Source: Clavibacter phaseoli (GTDB taxonomy: Bacteria; Actinomycetota; Actinomycetes; Actinomycetales; Microbacteriaceae). Taken from it: a stretch of 64,000 bases of DNA. A program made the translations under genes and the position numbers. The stretch's first letter is position 1. Each line of letters opens with the position of its first letter. The notes beneath the pieces were generated by a model. The model did not search any database, was not told the origin of the DNA, and saw only the letters and a list, made by a program, of their open reading frames with translations. This document shows positions 48,919-57,111 of this stretch, piece after piece. The DNA lies in NCBI RefSeq assembly GCF_021922925.1, contig NZ_CP040786.1, forward strand, positions 2,852,001 to 2,916,000. Reading direction: 5' to 3'.

Positions 48919-49806
48919 ATGGCCGCACCCGGGGACGTCGACCCGCTCCGGGCCCCGGGGACCGCGATGACCGAGGTCGACGGCCGGCAGGTGCGGCACC
49001 GCGTCACCGGATCCGGGGACCCGCTCCTCCTCCTGCACGGCATCGGCCGCAGCCTCGAGGACTGGGACGAGCAGCACGATCGCCTCTCCGCCGGCCACGC
49101 GCTGCACAGCCTCGACCTTCCGGGGTTCGGCTGGTCGGATCCCGTCGCCGGGCCCACCACGCTGGAGTCGCTCGCCGACGCGCTGCCCGGGTACCTCGAC
49201 GCGGCCGGCGTCGCCGGTCCCGTGACGGTGGTCGGCAACTCGCTCGGCGGCGCGGTCGCGATGACCCTCGCGACCCGGCACCCCGGCCGCGTGCGGGCGC
49301 TCGTGCTCGCGGACAGCGCGGGCTTCGGCCGGCAGGTGACCGTGGGCCTCCGGATGCTCGCCTTCGACCCGCTCGCGACCCTCCTCATGCGGCCGACGCC
49401 CGGCAACTCCCGCCGCTCGACCCGCACGATCTTCCACGACCCGGCCCTCACGACGGACGCGCGCGTGCGGCACGCGCAGGAGCTCTCGGCCCGGCCGACC
49501 CACGCGGCGACGATGCTCGACATCGCGCGCGACCTCGGCACCGTCCGCGGCGTGAGCTCCCGATGGCGTCGCCCGCTCGTGGAGGGCGTGCGGGAGTCGG
49601 GCCTGCCGGTGCTCGCCGTGTGGGGCGACCGGGACCGGATCCTCCCGCCCGCGCACCTCGCGGCCGTCGCGCGCGAGCTCCCCGACGCGCGCACGCGCCT
49701 CATCCCCGACTGCGGCCACATGCCCCAGATCGAGCGGCCCGACCTCTTCGCGGGCCTGGTCGAGGACTTCCTCGCGTCGCTGCCGCCGGACGCGCCGGAG
49801 CGCTAG
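48919..49806 (+). CDS. Alpha/beta hydrolase
   Basis: 295 residues with the full fold: oxyanion loop LLLLHGIGRSLEDWD, nucleophile VVGNSLGGAVA (Ser near 113), Asp in AVWGDRDRILPP and His in CGHMPQIERPDLF. The cap domain contains FDPLATLLMRPTPG. The sequence looks like an esterase or C-C bond hydrolase; substrate unknown. It is convergent with the HEAT-repeat gene, and their stops share one CTAG (49803-49806). Confidence 0.92.
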   Translation: MAAPGDVDPLRAPGTAMTEVDGRQVRHRVTGSGDPLLLLHGIGRSLEDWDEQHDRLSAGHALHSLDLPGFGWSDPVAGPTTLESLADALPGYLDAAGVAGPVTVVGNSLGGAVAMTLATRHPGRVRALVLADSAGFGRQVTVGLRMLAFDPLATLLMRPTPGNSRRSTRTIFHDPALTTDARVRHAQELSARPTHAATMLDIARDLGTVRGVSSRWRRPLVEGVRESGLPVLAVWGDRDRILPPAHLAAVARELPDARTRLIPDCGHMPQIERPDLFAGLVEDFLASLPPDAPER

Positions 49807-50432
49807 GAGCGGTCGTCGCCCTCGGCGTCGGCGTCATCCTCGGCGGGCGCGCTCGCCTCGGCCGCGGCGGCGGCGTGCCGGCCGGCCGGGGAGAGCACCT
49901 GGTCGTGGCGGGCGGCGAGGGCCTCGAGGCCGTCGTGGGCCGCGACGCGGACGGAGGTGTCGGGGTCGGTGAGCGCGCGGCGGATGACGTCCTCGTCGGA
50001 CGGGCCGCCGACGGCGCCGAGCGCGCGGAGGGCGGCGCCGCGGACGCGGGCGTTCTCGTCGGTGACGAGCACCGTGAGCGCGCGCACGAGCGGCAGCTGC
50101 CGGGTCGCGACGACCTTCGCGCAGGCCTCGCGCACGCGCCAGGCGCGGTTCGTGAGGTTCTTCTCGACGACCTTCGCGGCCTCGGGCGTCCAGGCGTAGA
50201 GGAGCGCGCGGGCGCCCCAGGCCTCGGGCCAGTAGAGGGGAGGGGCGCCGTTGAGGATCCCGCGGGCGTGGCGTCCGCCGACCAGCAGCAGGAAGTCGTC
50301 GCCCTCGTACAGCCCGTCCAGCAGGCCCATCGCCCGCAGGGCGACCTCCCGCTCGCTCGTGCGCGACACCGCGTCGCTCATGCGCGTCGCGAGGGAGTCC
50401 TCGCGACGGCGGGGGTCATCTCCGTCAGCCAT
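49803..50432 (-). CDS. HEAT-repeat protein
   Basis: 209 residues, soluble and helical. Repeated units are visible: RAWRVREACAKVVATRQLPLVRALTVL, ENARVRGAALRALGAVGGPSDEDVIRRAL and TSVRVAAHDGLEALAARHDQVL, each with the Asp-Val-Arg pattern of HEAT repeats. The tail is acidic (EDDADAEGDDRS). It probably binds a partner protein; no enzyme motif is seen. TACGGT (50440-50445) lies seven bases before the ATG, suggesting a leaderless start. Confidence 0.8.
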   Translation of the reverse strand: MADGDDPRRREDSLATRMSDAVSRTSEREVALRAMGLLDGLYEGDDFLLLVGGRHARGILNGAPPLYWPEAWGARALLYAWTPEAAKVVEKNLTNRAWRVREACAKVVATRQLPLVRALTVLVTDENARVRGAALRALGAVGGPSDEDVIRRALTDPDTSVRVAAHDGLEALAARHDQVLSPAGRHAAAAAEASAPAEDDADAEGDDRS

Positions 50433-50460
50433 GCGGACAACCGTATCGGCTGCGGCAGGC

Positions 50461-50489
50461 CCGTCCCGCCGCCCGGAGGGGCGGGACGG
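50461..50489. terminator. Hairpin terminator of the VIT gene
   Basis: A 10-bp stem (50461-50470 with 50480-50489) around a 9-base loop directly after the ferritin-VIT stop on the minus strand. Confidence 0.65.
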
Positions 50490-50493
50490 CGGA

Positions 50494-51603
50494 TCAGCCG
50501 GCCTGCGTGTTGAAGAGCAGCCCCAGCAGGTACGTGGCCCCGGCGGCGCCGAAGCCGATGAGCAGCTGGCGTCCCGCGCGGCGCAGCGGCGGGCCCCCGC
50601 TGAGGAGGCCCGTGACCGCGCCCGTGATCGACAGCGCGATGGCCACGAGCACGCACGCGACCGCGAGCGCCGCGAGGCCCTGGAGGCCGAAGAGGTACGG
50701 GAGCACGGGGATCACGGCGCCCGACGCGAAGAAGCAGAAGCTCGAGATGGCCGCGCCCCACGCGGTGCCGACGCTCTCGTGGTCGTCCTCCGGCGCGGCG
50801 ACGCCCGCGATGGTGACGGGGATCGGCCGGGTCTCGGCCGCGAGGTCGCGCAGCACCTCGTCGGCGTGCGCCAGCGCCTCCTCCTCGGTCATGCCGCGGG
50901 CGCGGTAGACGAGGGCGAGCTCGTTGGCGTCGACGTCGAGGTGGGGGAGCGCGTCGCGCGTGCCCGGATCCGGGGCCGAGGCCTCGAGCAGCTCGCGCTG
51001 GGAGCGCACCGACACGAACTCGCCTGCGCCCATGGAGAGCGCGCCGGCGAGGAGGCCCGCGAGGCCCGTCGCGAGGATCACGGAGTTCGCGACGCCCGTG
51101 GCCGTGATGCCGAGCACGAGCGCGAGGTTGCTGACGAGCCCGTCGTTGGCGCCGAAGACGGCCGCGCGGAAGGTGCCCGAGAGGCGCATGCGGCCGCGGG
51201 TGGCGAGGCCGCGCACGACCTCCTCGTGCACGCGCTCGTCGGCGGCCATGGCGTCGGTCGCGTCGGCGTCGTCCGCGTACGGCGAGCGGCTCTCGGCGCG
51301 CTGCGCGAGCGCCAGCACGAAGACGGATCCGAACCGGCGGGCGAGCAAGCCGAGGATGCGGGTGCGGATGTCGCCGCGCACGGGCTTGCCGACGCGGTCG
51401 CCGAGCAGCTCGATCCAGTGGTCGGCGTGGCGGCCCTCCGCCTCGGCGAGGGCGAGCAGGATCTCGCGCTCCTCGCCCGTGCGGCGGCCGGCGAGGTCGC
51501 GGTAGACGGCGGCCTCGGCGCGCTCGTCGGCGAGGTACTGCCGCCAGCGGCGCACCTGGGCGGGCGTCGGATCGGGCGTGCGGGCAGGGGGCATGGATGT
51601 CAT
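50494..51603 (-). CDS. Ferritin-like/VIT1 family metal (Mn/Fe) exporter
   Basis: 369 residues. Residues 10-155 form a ferritin/rubrerythrin-like four-helix unit (QVRRWRQYLADERAEAAVYRDLAG with Glu and ALAEAEGRHADHWIELLG), followed by a VIT1/CCC1 membrane domain: FRAAVFGANDGLVSNLALVLG, GALSMGAGEFVSVRSQRELLE and C-terminal hydrophobic segments. This is the MbfA-like arrangement, in which the ferritin domain delivers the metal to the exporter. A yybP-ykoY riboswitch upstream points to manganese. GGAGGAC precedes the ATG. Confidence 0.9.
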   Translation of the reverse strand: MTSMPPARTPDPTPAQVRRWRQYLADERAEAAVYRDLAGRRTGEEREILLALAEAEGRHADHWIELLGDRVGKPVRGDIRTRILGLLARRFGSVFVLALAQRAESRSPYADDADATDAMAADERVHEEVVRGLATRGRMRLSGTFRAAVFGANDGLVSNLALVLGITATGVANSVILATGLAGLLAGALSMGAGEFVSVRSQRELLEASAPDPGTRDALPHLDVDANELALVYRARGMTEEEALAHADEVLRDLAAETRPIPVTIAGVAAPEDDHESVGTAWGAAISSFCFFASGAVIPVLPYLFGLQGLAALAVACVLVAIALSITGAVTGLLSGGPPLRRAGRQLLIGFGAAGATYLLGLLFNTQAG

Positions 51604-51686
51604 GGGTCCTCCGGTCGGGCGACGACCGGGGACGCGGGGTCTCCGGCCGACGCGACGGCGCGACGTGCGCCTGTCGTTCGTCTGGC

Positions 51687-51801
51687 CGAAGGTCTCGTCC
51701 GCCCGCCGTGGTGCTCGTGGCGGGTGATGCACCGGGCCCGGGGGCCAGCATGTCGACGCATCGCCGTCCGGCGCGGAGGCCGGGGGGACTACTCCCCTTC
51801 G
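51687..51801 (-). promoter_or_regulatory. yybP-ykoY (manganese) riboswitch upstream of the VIT gene
   Basis: On the minus strand the leader begins CGAAGGGGAGTAG (51789-51801), carries CATGCTGG (51745-51752) and ends GGACGAGACCTTCGG (about 51686-51700). The P1 stem pairs CGAAGG (51796-51801) with CCTTCG (51687-51692). The AGGGGAGTAG start, the CATGCTGG loop and the GAGACCTT end are the conserved parts of the class that binds Mn2+ and turns on Mn exporters. A -10 (51809-51814) lies just before its 5' end. Confidence 0.75.
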
Positions 51802-51808
51802 AGAGGAG

Positions 51809-51814
51809 ACCCTA
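51809..51814 (-). promoter_or_regulatory. -10 hexamer ahead of the Mn riboswitch
   Basis: On the minus strand TAGGGT ends about eight bases before the riboswitch P1 stem, so transcription should start at its 5' edge. Confidence 0.5.
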
Positions 51815-51851
51815 CCCCACGGGTCCCGGCGGGCCCGCGGCGCCCGTCCGC

Positions 51852-52721
51852 TCAGGCGGGCGGCAGCAGCACGATGACCACCGGCAGCACGGGCAGCGCG
51901 CACGCGACCGCGCACAGCAGCCGCAGCGCGACCCGGTGCCCGCCGCGGGGGTGGCGCATGCGGTCGGCGCGGAGGGCGGAGAGGCCGCCGTCGGGATCCA
52001 GCTTGCTGAGCGCCGCGGCGACCGTGGCCGGCCCGGTGGCGCGGGCCGCGTGGTCGTCGGCGATGAACTCGATCGCGATGGTGGTGGAGAGCGCGAGGCG
52101 CTGGCTGGCGGGGAGGGCCGGGAGGATCGCGCGGGAGACCTGGGCGATCCGCACCGCGAGCGCGTGCCGCTGCTCGAGGTGCGCGGTCTCGTGCTCGAGG
52201 ACGGCCGCGAGCTCGTCGTCGTCGAGGCGGGCGCGCGCCTCGGTGGTGAGGAGGATCACGCCGGTCGCGGGGGAGAGCGCCGCGAGCGGCACGTCGGACT
52301 CGACGATCCGCGCATCGCGCCCCGCCACCCGGTACGGCCGCGACGCCAGCAGCAGCGTGGCGACCTCGCCCGCCCGCTGCCTGGCCTCGCGCACCACCCG
52401 GCCGCCCTCCTCCACGATGCGGAAGAGCAGCACGCCCAGCACGCCCGCGGCCACGTAGGCGAGCGGGATGGCGGCGAGGGGCGCGGTGCCGGCGTCCTCC
52501 GGCGAGCCGCCGCCCGCCTGCATCGCCATGCCCTGGTGGATGAGGAGCCCGAGCCCGGATCCGAGGCTCAGCACCGCCGTGACGAGGAACCCGTGCCAGG
52601 CCGCGAGCATCGCGACGGGTCGCTGCGCGACGAGCGGGAGGCGGCCGAGGAGGAGCGGCGCCAGGAGCGTGACGGTGACGTAGCACTCGAGGAGGAGCAC
52701 CGCGCGGACCGTGTCGCTCAC
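51852..52721 (-). CDS. M56 (BlaR1-like) membrane zinc peptidase
   Basis: 289 residues, four hydrophobic segments: residues 6-24, 38-60, 80-103 and the last at 266-285. The zinc site HETAH is in AAVLEHETAHLEQRHALAV, with the third ligand in EFIADDHAA. The fold is that of family M56 (BlaR1/MecR1 N-terminal part), but no penicillin-binding sensor domain follows and no BlaI repressor gene is near. It starts with GTG 52721. A MarR gene lies upstream on the same strand, 70 bp away. Confidence 0.85.
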   Translation of the reverse strand: MSDTVRAVLLLECYVTVTLLAPLLLGRLPLVAQRPVAMLAAWHGFLVTAVLSLGSGLGLLIHQGMAMQAGGGSPEDAGTAPLAAIPLAYVAAGVLGVLLFRIVEEGGRVVREARQRAGEVATLLLASRPYRVAGRDARIVESDVPLAALSPATGVILLTTEARARLDDDELAAVLEHETAHLEQRHALAVRIAQVSRAILPALPASQRLALSTTIAIEFIADDHAARATGPATVAAALSKLDPDGGLSALRADRMRHPRGGHRVALRLLCAVACALPVLPVVIVLLPPA

Positions 52722-52791
52722 TGGTCGCGCTCCGATCGGGTGGTGCGGTGATGCGGTGGAGCCGGTGGCGCGGGATGCGGGGACGGCCGGG

Positions 52792-53253
52792 TCAGATGGT
52801 CTCGGGGAGCGCCTTCGCGTTGTCGATGACCTGGCTCAGCACGGTCTTCAGGCCCTCGAGCTGCTCCTCCGTCATGGAGAGACGGTCGCGGATCTGCTGC
52901 GGGATGGCGACGGCCTTCTCGCGGAGCTCGCGGCCCTGGTCGGTGAGCCCGATCTCCAGCACGCGCTCGTCGGTGGCCCGGCGCACGCGCCAGACGTGGC
53001 CCATGGCCTCCAGCCGCTTGAGGAGCGGGGAGAGCGTGGCGCTGTCGAGCTGGAGCTCGTGGCTCAGGTCCTTGACCGAGCGCGGTCCGCGGGCCCACAG
53101 GGCGAGGAGCACGAGGTACTGGGGGTGGGTGAGCCCCAGCGGGTCGAGGATGGGTCGGTAGAGGGCGGTCACGCTGCGGGCGGCGACGACGAGCGAGTAG
53201 CTGACCTGCCTGTCGAGCGCGAGCGGGTCCTGCAGGTCCTGCGGTGTTGACAT
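52792..53253 (-). CDS. MarR family regulator, OhrR-like without the sensor Cys
   Basis: 153 residues. The fold is that of OhrR: LDRQVSYSLVVAARSVTALYRPILDPLGLTHPQYLVLLALW, the winged helix SVKDLSHELQLDSATLSPLLKRLEAMG, and RVLEIGLTDQG. OhrR normally senses peroxides with a Cys in LDxQLCF; here the position is Ser (QVSYS) and there is no Cys nearby, so peroxide sensing by that Cys is unlikely. ATG 53253 follows GGAGG; a start at 53271 is possible. No ohr gene is next to it. Confidence 0.88.
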   Translation of the reverse strand: MSTPQDLQDPLALDRQVSYSLVVAARSVTALYRPILDPLGLTHPQYLVLLALWARGPRSVKDLSHELQLDSATLSPLLKRLEAMGHVWRVRRATDERVLEIGLTDQGRELREKAVAIPQQIRDRLSMTEEQLEGLKTVLSQVIDNAKALPETI

Positions 53254-53366
53254 GGTTCCTCCGCGGGTCATTCTGTCACTCCGTGTTGCTAACCCCGGGG
53301 TGATGGCGCCCCGGCAGCCGGATCTGTGGAAAGGCTCTTGCGTGTGAGGGATTCGGAGCGGCGTCC

Positions 53367-54083
53367 TCAGGCGGCGGGTCGGGCGGCCGTCGGGAGCAGC
53401 CGGGCCTCGAGCTCGGCGGCCGTCTCGACCACCGCGATGGTGCCCACGGCCTCCGCCGGGGAGCCGTAGCCCCAGCCGACCATGACCGTCGGGATCCCGT
53501 GGGCCGCGGCGCCCTGCACGTCGTGCTCGCGGTCGCCCACCATCACGACGTTCTCGAGGTCGACGCCCGCCTCGCGCAGCCGGCGCAGCGCCTCCTCGAT
53601 GACGTCGGCCTTCGCGGATCGCACCTCGTCCTCGCTCGCGCCGCAGATCTCGGTGAACAGGTCGGTGAGGCCGTAGTGGTCGAGCACGCGGCGGGCCTGC
53701 GACTCGGGCTTGCTGGTGGCGAGGGAGAGCGGGACGCCGGCCGCGTGGATCGCGCGCAGCACCTCGGGGACCCCCGCGTACACCGAGCTGTCGAACACGC
53801 CGCCGCCCGCGTAGCCCGCGCGGTAGTGGGCGAGAGCGCGCTGCTGGGCGGCGTCGTCCATGCCGGCGAGGTCGCGGAACGAGTCGAGGATGGGCGGGCC
53901 CACGTACTCGAGCAGCTGGGCCGGGCCGGGCACGGGCAGGCCCATGAAGACGAGGGTCTTCGCGAGCTGCGCGGTGATGCCGGGGGCCGAGTCGGTGATG
54001 GTGCCGTCGAGGTCGAAGAGGATGCAGCTCCAGGGCGCGGAGCCCGCGACGGGGGACGGCGTGGACGTGTCGGGTGCGGTCAC
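53367..54083 (-). CDS. HAD family hydrolase (phosphoglycolate phosphatase type)
   Basis: 238 residues. The nucleophile motif is ILFDLDGTITDS (residues 21-32), motif II is LSLATSKPE, and motif III/IV is MVGDREHDVQGAAAHGI. The helical cap lies between residues 35 and 105, as in Gph/PpaX phosphatases. Substrate unknown. TAGGGT (54090-54095) ends six bases before GTG 54083, supporting this start. Cytoplasmic. Confidence 0.9.
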   Translation of the reverse strand: MTAPDTSTPSPVAGSAPWSCILFDLDGTITDSAPGITAQLAKTLVFMGLPVPGPAQLLEYVGPPILDSFRDLAGMDDAAQQRALAHYRAGYAGGGVFDSSVYAGVPEVLRAIHAAGVPLSLATSKPESQARRVLDHYGLTDLFTEICGASEDEVRSAKADVIEEALRRLREAGVDLENVVMVGDREHDVQGAAAHGIPTVMVGWGYGSPAEAVGTIAVVETAAELEARLLPTAARPAA

Positions 54084-54089
54084 CCGCCC

Positions 54090-54095
54090 ACCCTA
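54090..54095 (-). promoter_or_regulatory. -10 hexamer of leaderless HAD gene
   Basis: TAGGGT on the minus strand, six bases ahead of GTG 54083; it decides the GTG start. Confidence 0.5.
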
Positions 54096-54138
54096 CGAGG
54101 GTCGATCGGATGCCCGCCGGGAGCGCCCCGAGGCCGGG

Positions 54139-54834
54139 TCAGAACAGGCGCGAGTGCCCGTCGTCCATCCCGCGCATGGCGTCGTAGTCGAGGAGGAGGC
54201 AGCGGATGCCGCGGTCCTCGGCGAGCGTGCGGGCCTGCGGCTTGATCTCCTGCGCGGCGTAGACGCCCGTGACCGGCGCGAGGTGCGGATCCCGGTTCAT
54301 CAGCTCGAGGTAGCGCGTGAGCTGCTCGACGCCGTCGATGTCACCGCGGCGCTTGAGCTCGACCGCGACCGACTTCCCGGCAGCGTCGCGGGCGAGGATG
54401 TCGACCGGCCCGATGGCCGTCATGTACTCGCGGCGCACGAGCTCGTGGCCGTCACCCAGCAGGTGGATCTGCTCCGCCAGCAGCTTCTGCAGGTGGGCCT
54501 CCACGCCGTCCTTCACGAGGCCCGGGTCGACGCCGAGGTCGTGCGCGGAGTCGTGCAGCACCTCGTGGATCGAGACGACGAGCATGTCCGCCGTCTTGGG
54601 CTGCACCACGCGCCAGATCTCGCGGACGCCCGAGAGCGCCTGGTCGTCGTCGGGCTCGACCTCGACGATGGTGCAGGGCGGGCTCATCCAGTTGAGCGGC
54701 TTGTAGGAGCCGCCGTCCGAGTGGACGAGGAGGCTCCCGTCGGCCTTGACCATGAGGAGGCGGGTGGCGAGGGGGAGATGCGCGCTGAGGCGGCCGGCGT
54801 AGTCGACGGAGCAGCGGGCGATGACGAGACGCAC
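54139..54834 (-). CDS. nucS: Endonuclease NucS (mismatch-specific)
   Basis: 231 residues, the normal length. NucS/EndoMS makes double-strand cuts at mismatches and replaces MutS/MutL mismatch repair in actinobacteria. N-terminal DNA-binding domain [20 protein letters not shown]..., catalytic PD-(D/E)XK centre GPVDILARD and VAVELKRRG, and a C-terminal SRLF that can bind the beta clamp. TAGGCT (54841-54846) ends six bases before GTG 54834, so the start is leaderless. Confidence 0.96.
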   Translation of the reverse strand: MRLVIARCSVDYAGRLSAHLPLATRLLMVKADGSLLVHSDGGSYKPLNWMSPPCTIVEVEPDDDQALSGVREIWRVVQPKTADMLVVSIHEVLHDSAHDLGVDPGLVKDGVEAHLQKLLAEQIHLLGDGHELVRREYMTAIGPVDILARDAAGKSVAVELKRRGDIDGVEQLTRYLELMNRDPHLAPVTGVYAAQEIKPQARTLAEDRGIRCLLLDYDAMRGMDDGHSRLF

Positions 54835-54840
54835 CCGGCG

Positions 54841-54846
54841 AGCCTA
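54841..54846 (-). promoter_or_regulatory. -10 hexamer of leaderless nucS
   Basis: TAGGCT on the minus strand, six bases ahead of GTG 54834, fixes that start. It overlaps the end of the DMT transporter gene. Confidence 0.5.
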
Positions 54847-55902
54847 TCCGGGCGTCGGAGGGGTGCGCGTCGCGGCGGGCGCGGCCGCGGCCGGTGCGGC
54901 GGTCGCGGAGGCCGAGGTGGCGGATCCGCGTCCGGCGCGGCGGCGGCCCTGGGAGAGGAGCACGCCGAGGAGCACGAGGACGGCGCCCGCGGGCTCGTTC
55001 CAGTGCAGGGTCTCGCCGAGCACCAGGATCCCGAGCGCGACGCCCACGACCGGCGTGATGTACGTGACGGTCGAGGTGGCGGTGGGGCCCCAGGCGAGGA
55101 GCACGTTCATGTTCCAGAGGTACGCGAGGCCCGTGCCGACGACGCCGAGCACCACGAGGCTGAGCACGACGGGGAGATCCAGCGACACCGGGCCGGTCGC
55201 GAGGAACGGGGTGGCGGCGACCATCGCGGCGGCGCCCATGCCGATCTGCATGAACGCGGTGACGACGCCGGGGATGCCGCGGTGCGTGAGGAAGCGGCGG
55301 AGGTAGCCGAAGGTGATCCCGTAGCAGAGGGCCGCGCCGAGGCACGCGAGCTGGCCGGCGAGCTCGAGCAGCGGCTGGCCGGACGCGGCGGCCTCCGCGT
55401 CCGGCGTGAGGCGCCAGGGGCCGATGATCACGACGACGCCGACGATGCCCAGCGCGATGCCCGCGAGCTGCCGGCGGCCGAGCCTCTCGACCCGGAAGGC
55501 GAGGGTCGCGAGGAGGGCGGTCATGATCGGCGTGGTCGCGTTGTAGATGCTCGCGACGCCCGACGTGACGTGCTGCTCGGCCCAGGCGAACAGCGAGTAC
55601 GGGATGGCGGATCCGACGACGCCGACGACCGCGAAGTGCAGCCACACGACGCGCTCCTTCGGCAGCGGGAGGCGGCGCGCGGCGACGATGAGGCCGAGCG
55701 CGACGGCCCCGAGCACCAGCCGCGTCCACGAGACCTGGCCGAACGAGACGCCCTCGAGCGCGACCTTCATGAACAGGAAGCTCGCGCCCCAGACCGTGCC
55801 CATGGCGGCGAACTGGACGGCGATGCGGCGGCCGCCGGGGATCGCGAGCGGCGAGGCGGGGGCGGGGGATGCGGAGGGCGCCGGTGCGCCGGGGGGTGTC
55901 AC
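54844..55902 (-). CDS. EamA/DMT superfamily transporter
   Basis: 352 residues with ten transmembrane segments in two EamA repeats: first from residue 33 (AVQFAAMGTVWGASFLFMKVAL) to about 160, second from about 180 (LACLGAALCYGITFGYLRRF) to 325. The C-terminus is an Ala/Pro/Thr-rich tail. It exports small metabolites or amino acids; substrate unknown. It starts with GTG 55902; TACGCT (55909-55914) six bases upstream decides it. Its stop overlaps the nucS promoter. Confidence 0.9.
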   Translation of the reverse strand: MTPPGAPAPSASPAPASPLAIPGGRRIAVQFAAMGTVWGASFLFMKVALEGVSFGQVSWTRLVLGAVALGLIVAARRLPLPKERVVWLHFAVVGVVGSAIPYSLFAWAEQHVTSGVASIYNATTPIMTALLATLAFRVERLGRRQLAGIALGIVGVVVIIGPWRLTPDAEAAASGQPLLELAGQLACLGAALCYGITFGYLRRFLTHRGIPGVVTAFMQIGMGAAAMVAATPFLATGPVSLDLPVVLSLVVLGVVGTGLAYLWNMNVLLAWGPTATSTVTYITPVVGVALGILVLGETLHWNEPAGAVLVLLGVLLSQGRRRAGRGSATSASATAAPAAAAPAATRTPPTPG

Positions 55903-55908
55903 GTCGTC

Positions 55909-55914
55909 AGCGTA
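55909..55914 (-). promoter_or_regulatory. -10 hexamer of leaderless DMT gene
   Basis: TACGCT on the minus strand, six bases ahead of GTG 55902. Confidence 0.45.
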
Positions 55915-55981
55915 TCGGCGGGGTGCGACGGCGCGAGGCCTCGCCGAGGTCAGCGCGCCCGAAGCGTGCGAGGCTCGGGCG

Positions 55982-56500
55982 ATGACGACGTCGCCCGCCC
56001 CCGTGCTCGTCACGGCGCGGTACGCGCTCGAGCCGCTGGTGGTCGCGCACGCGCGGGAGATGGTCGAGGTGCTGGCGGATCCGGCGCTGTACCGCTTCAC
56101 CGGGGGCGAGCCGCCGTCGCCCGCCGCGCTCGAGGTGCGCTTCGCGCGGCAGGCCGCGGGGCGCTCGCCGGACGGATCCGCGCGGTGGCTCGTGTGGGTG
56201 CTGCGCGACCGCGGGTCGGGGCGCGCGGCGGGGTTCGTGCAGGCGACCGTGACCGGCGAGGCGCCGGGGCGGGTGGCGGAGGTCGCGTGGCTCGTGGGGA
56301 CGGCGGCGCAGGGATCCGGCGCCGCGGCCGAGTGCGCGGCCGCGATGGTCGCGTGGCTGCGGGAGGACGGCGTCGGGGTCGTGCGGGCGGCCATCCACCC
56401 GGATCACGCGGCGTCGGAGGCCGTCGCGCGGCGGCTCGGGCTCGCGCCGACCGACGAGCGCGTCGACGGCGAGGTCCGCTGGGAGCTGCGGGCGGGCTAG
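55982..56500 (+). CDS. GNAT family N-acetyltransferase
   Basis: 172 residues. The acetyl-CoA loop is WLVGTAAQGSGAAAECAAAMVAWL (a divergent Q/RxxGxG/A), preceded by GFVQATVTGEAPGRVAEVAW, and followed by VVRAAIHPDHAASEAVARRLGL. This is the RimJ/RimL-like layout for acting on N-termini or small amines; the substrate is unknown. Convergent with another GNAT gene; the two stops share CTAG (56497-56500). Confidence 0.85.
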   Translation: MTTSPAPVLVTARYALEPLVVAHAREMVEVLADPALYRFTGGEPPSPAALEVRFARQAAGRSPDGSARWLVWVLRDRGSGRAAGFVQATVTGEAPGRVAEVAWLVGTAAQGSGAAAECAAAMVAWLREDGVGVVRAAIHPDHAASEAVARRLGLAPTDERVDGEVRWELRAG

Positions 56501-57057
56501 ACGCCGTCCGGCGACGGGTCGCCGAGGTCGCGCACCATCCAGATCGTGTCGCCGTGCTCGGGATCCGGCGTGACGCGACCGCTCTCCCTGAAGCCCGCCT
56601 TCACCAGCACGCGGGCCGACGCGGTGTTCCACCGGCGCACCGTCGACCAGAGCCGGACGCGTCCCGTCGCGCGGGCGGCCTCGACCACGGCGCGCGCCGC
56701 CTCCGTCGCGATGCCCTGGCCGTGCAGATCGCGCAGCAGCTCGAACGCCATCTCCGGCTCCTCGACGGAGGCGCTGCCGACGACGAGGCCGCAGTACCCG
56801 ATGACGCCCGGCTCGTCCCGGCGCTCGATCGCGAGCAGCCCGATGCCCGTGCGGAGCGACTCCTCCGCCTGCACCGTCAGGCGGTCGCGGACCTCGTCGC
56901 GCGACGGGTGCCCCTCGTCGTCGACGCGACGGCGCGGGGGATGGCGCGGGTCGCGCTCGGCCCAGAGGCGGTGGACGACGTCGACGTCCGCGGGACCCAG
57001 CGGACGCATCCGCAGGCGCGCAGTCTCCAGGAGAGGCACGAGCGGGGAGGCGGTCAT
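56497..57057 (-). CDS. GNAT family N-acetyltransferase (RimJ-like)
   Basis: 186 residues. N-terminal LLETARLRMRPLGPADVDVVHRLW, core IGYCGLVVGSASVEEPEMAFELL, CoA loop DLHGQGIATEAARAVVEAA and C-terminal STVRRWNTASARVLVKAGFRESGRV: a typical RimJ/RimL acetyltransferase. TAGCGT (57064-57069) lies six bases before the ATG, suggesting a leaderless start. It is not closely similar to the convergent GNAT gene, so they are not a recent duplication. Confidence 0.9.
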   Translation of the reverse strand: MTASPLVPLLETARLRMRPLGPADVDVVHRLWAERDPRHPPRRRVDDEGHPSRDEVRDRLTVQAEESLRTGIGLLAIERRDEPGVIGYCGLVVGSASVEEPEMAFELLRDLHGQGIATEAARAVVEAARATGRVRLWSTVRRWNTASARVLVKAGFRESGRVTPDPEHGDTIWMVRDLGDPSPDGV

Positions 57058-57111
57058 CCCCTCACGCTACGTCGATCGCCCGCGGGTGGCCGGGATCGGA
57101 TCCGGAGCGGA

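Larger units (their letters stand above)
51604..51851. other. Gene-free leader region of the VIT gene
   Basis: 248 bp between the VIT gene and the M56 peptidase, both on the minus strand. It holds the manganese-type riboswitch (51687-51801) and its -10 box; the rest shows no frame with an RBS. Confidence 0.6.
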
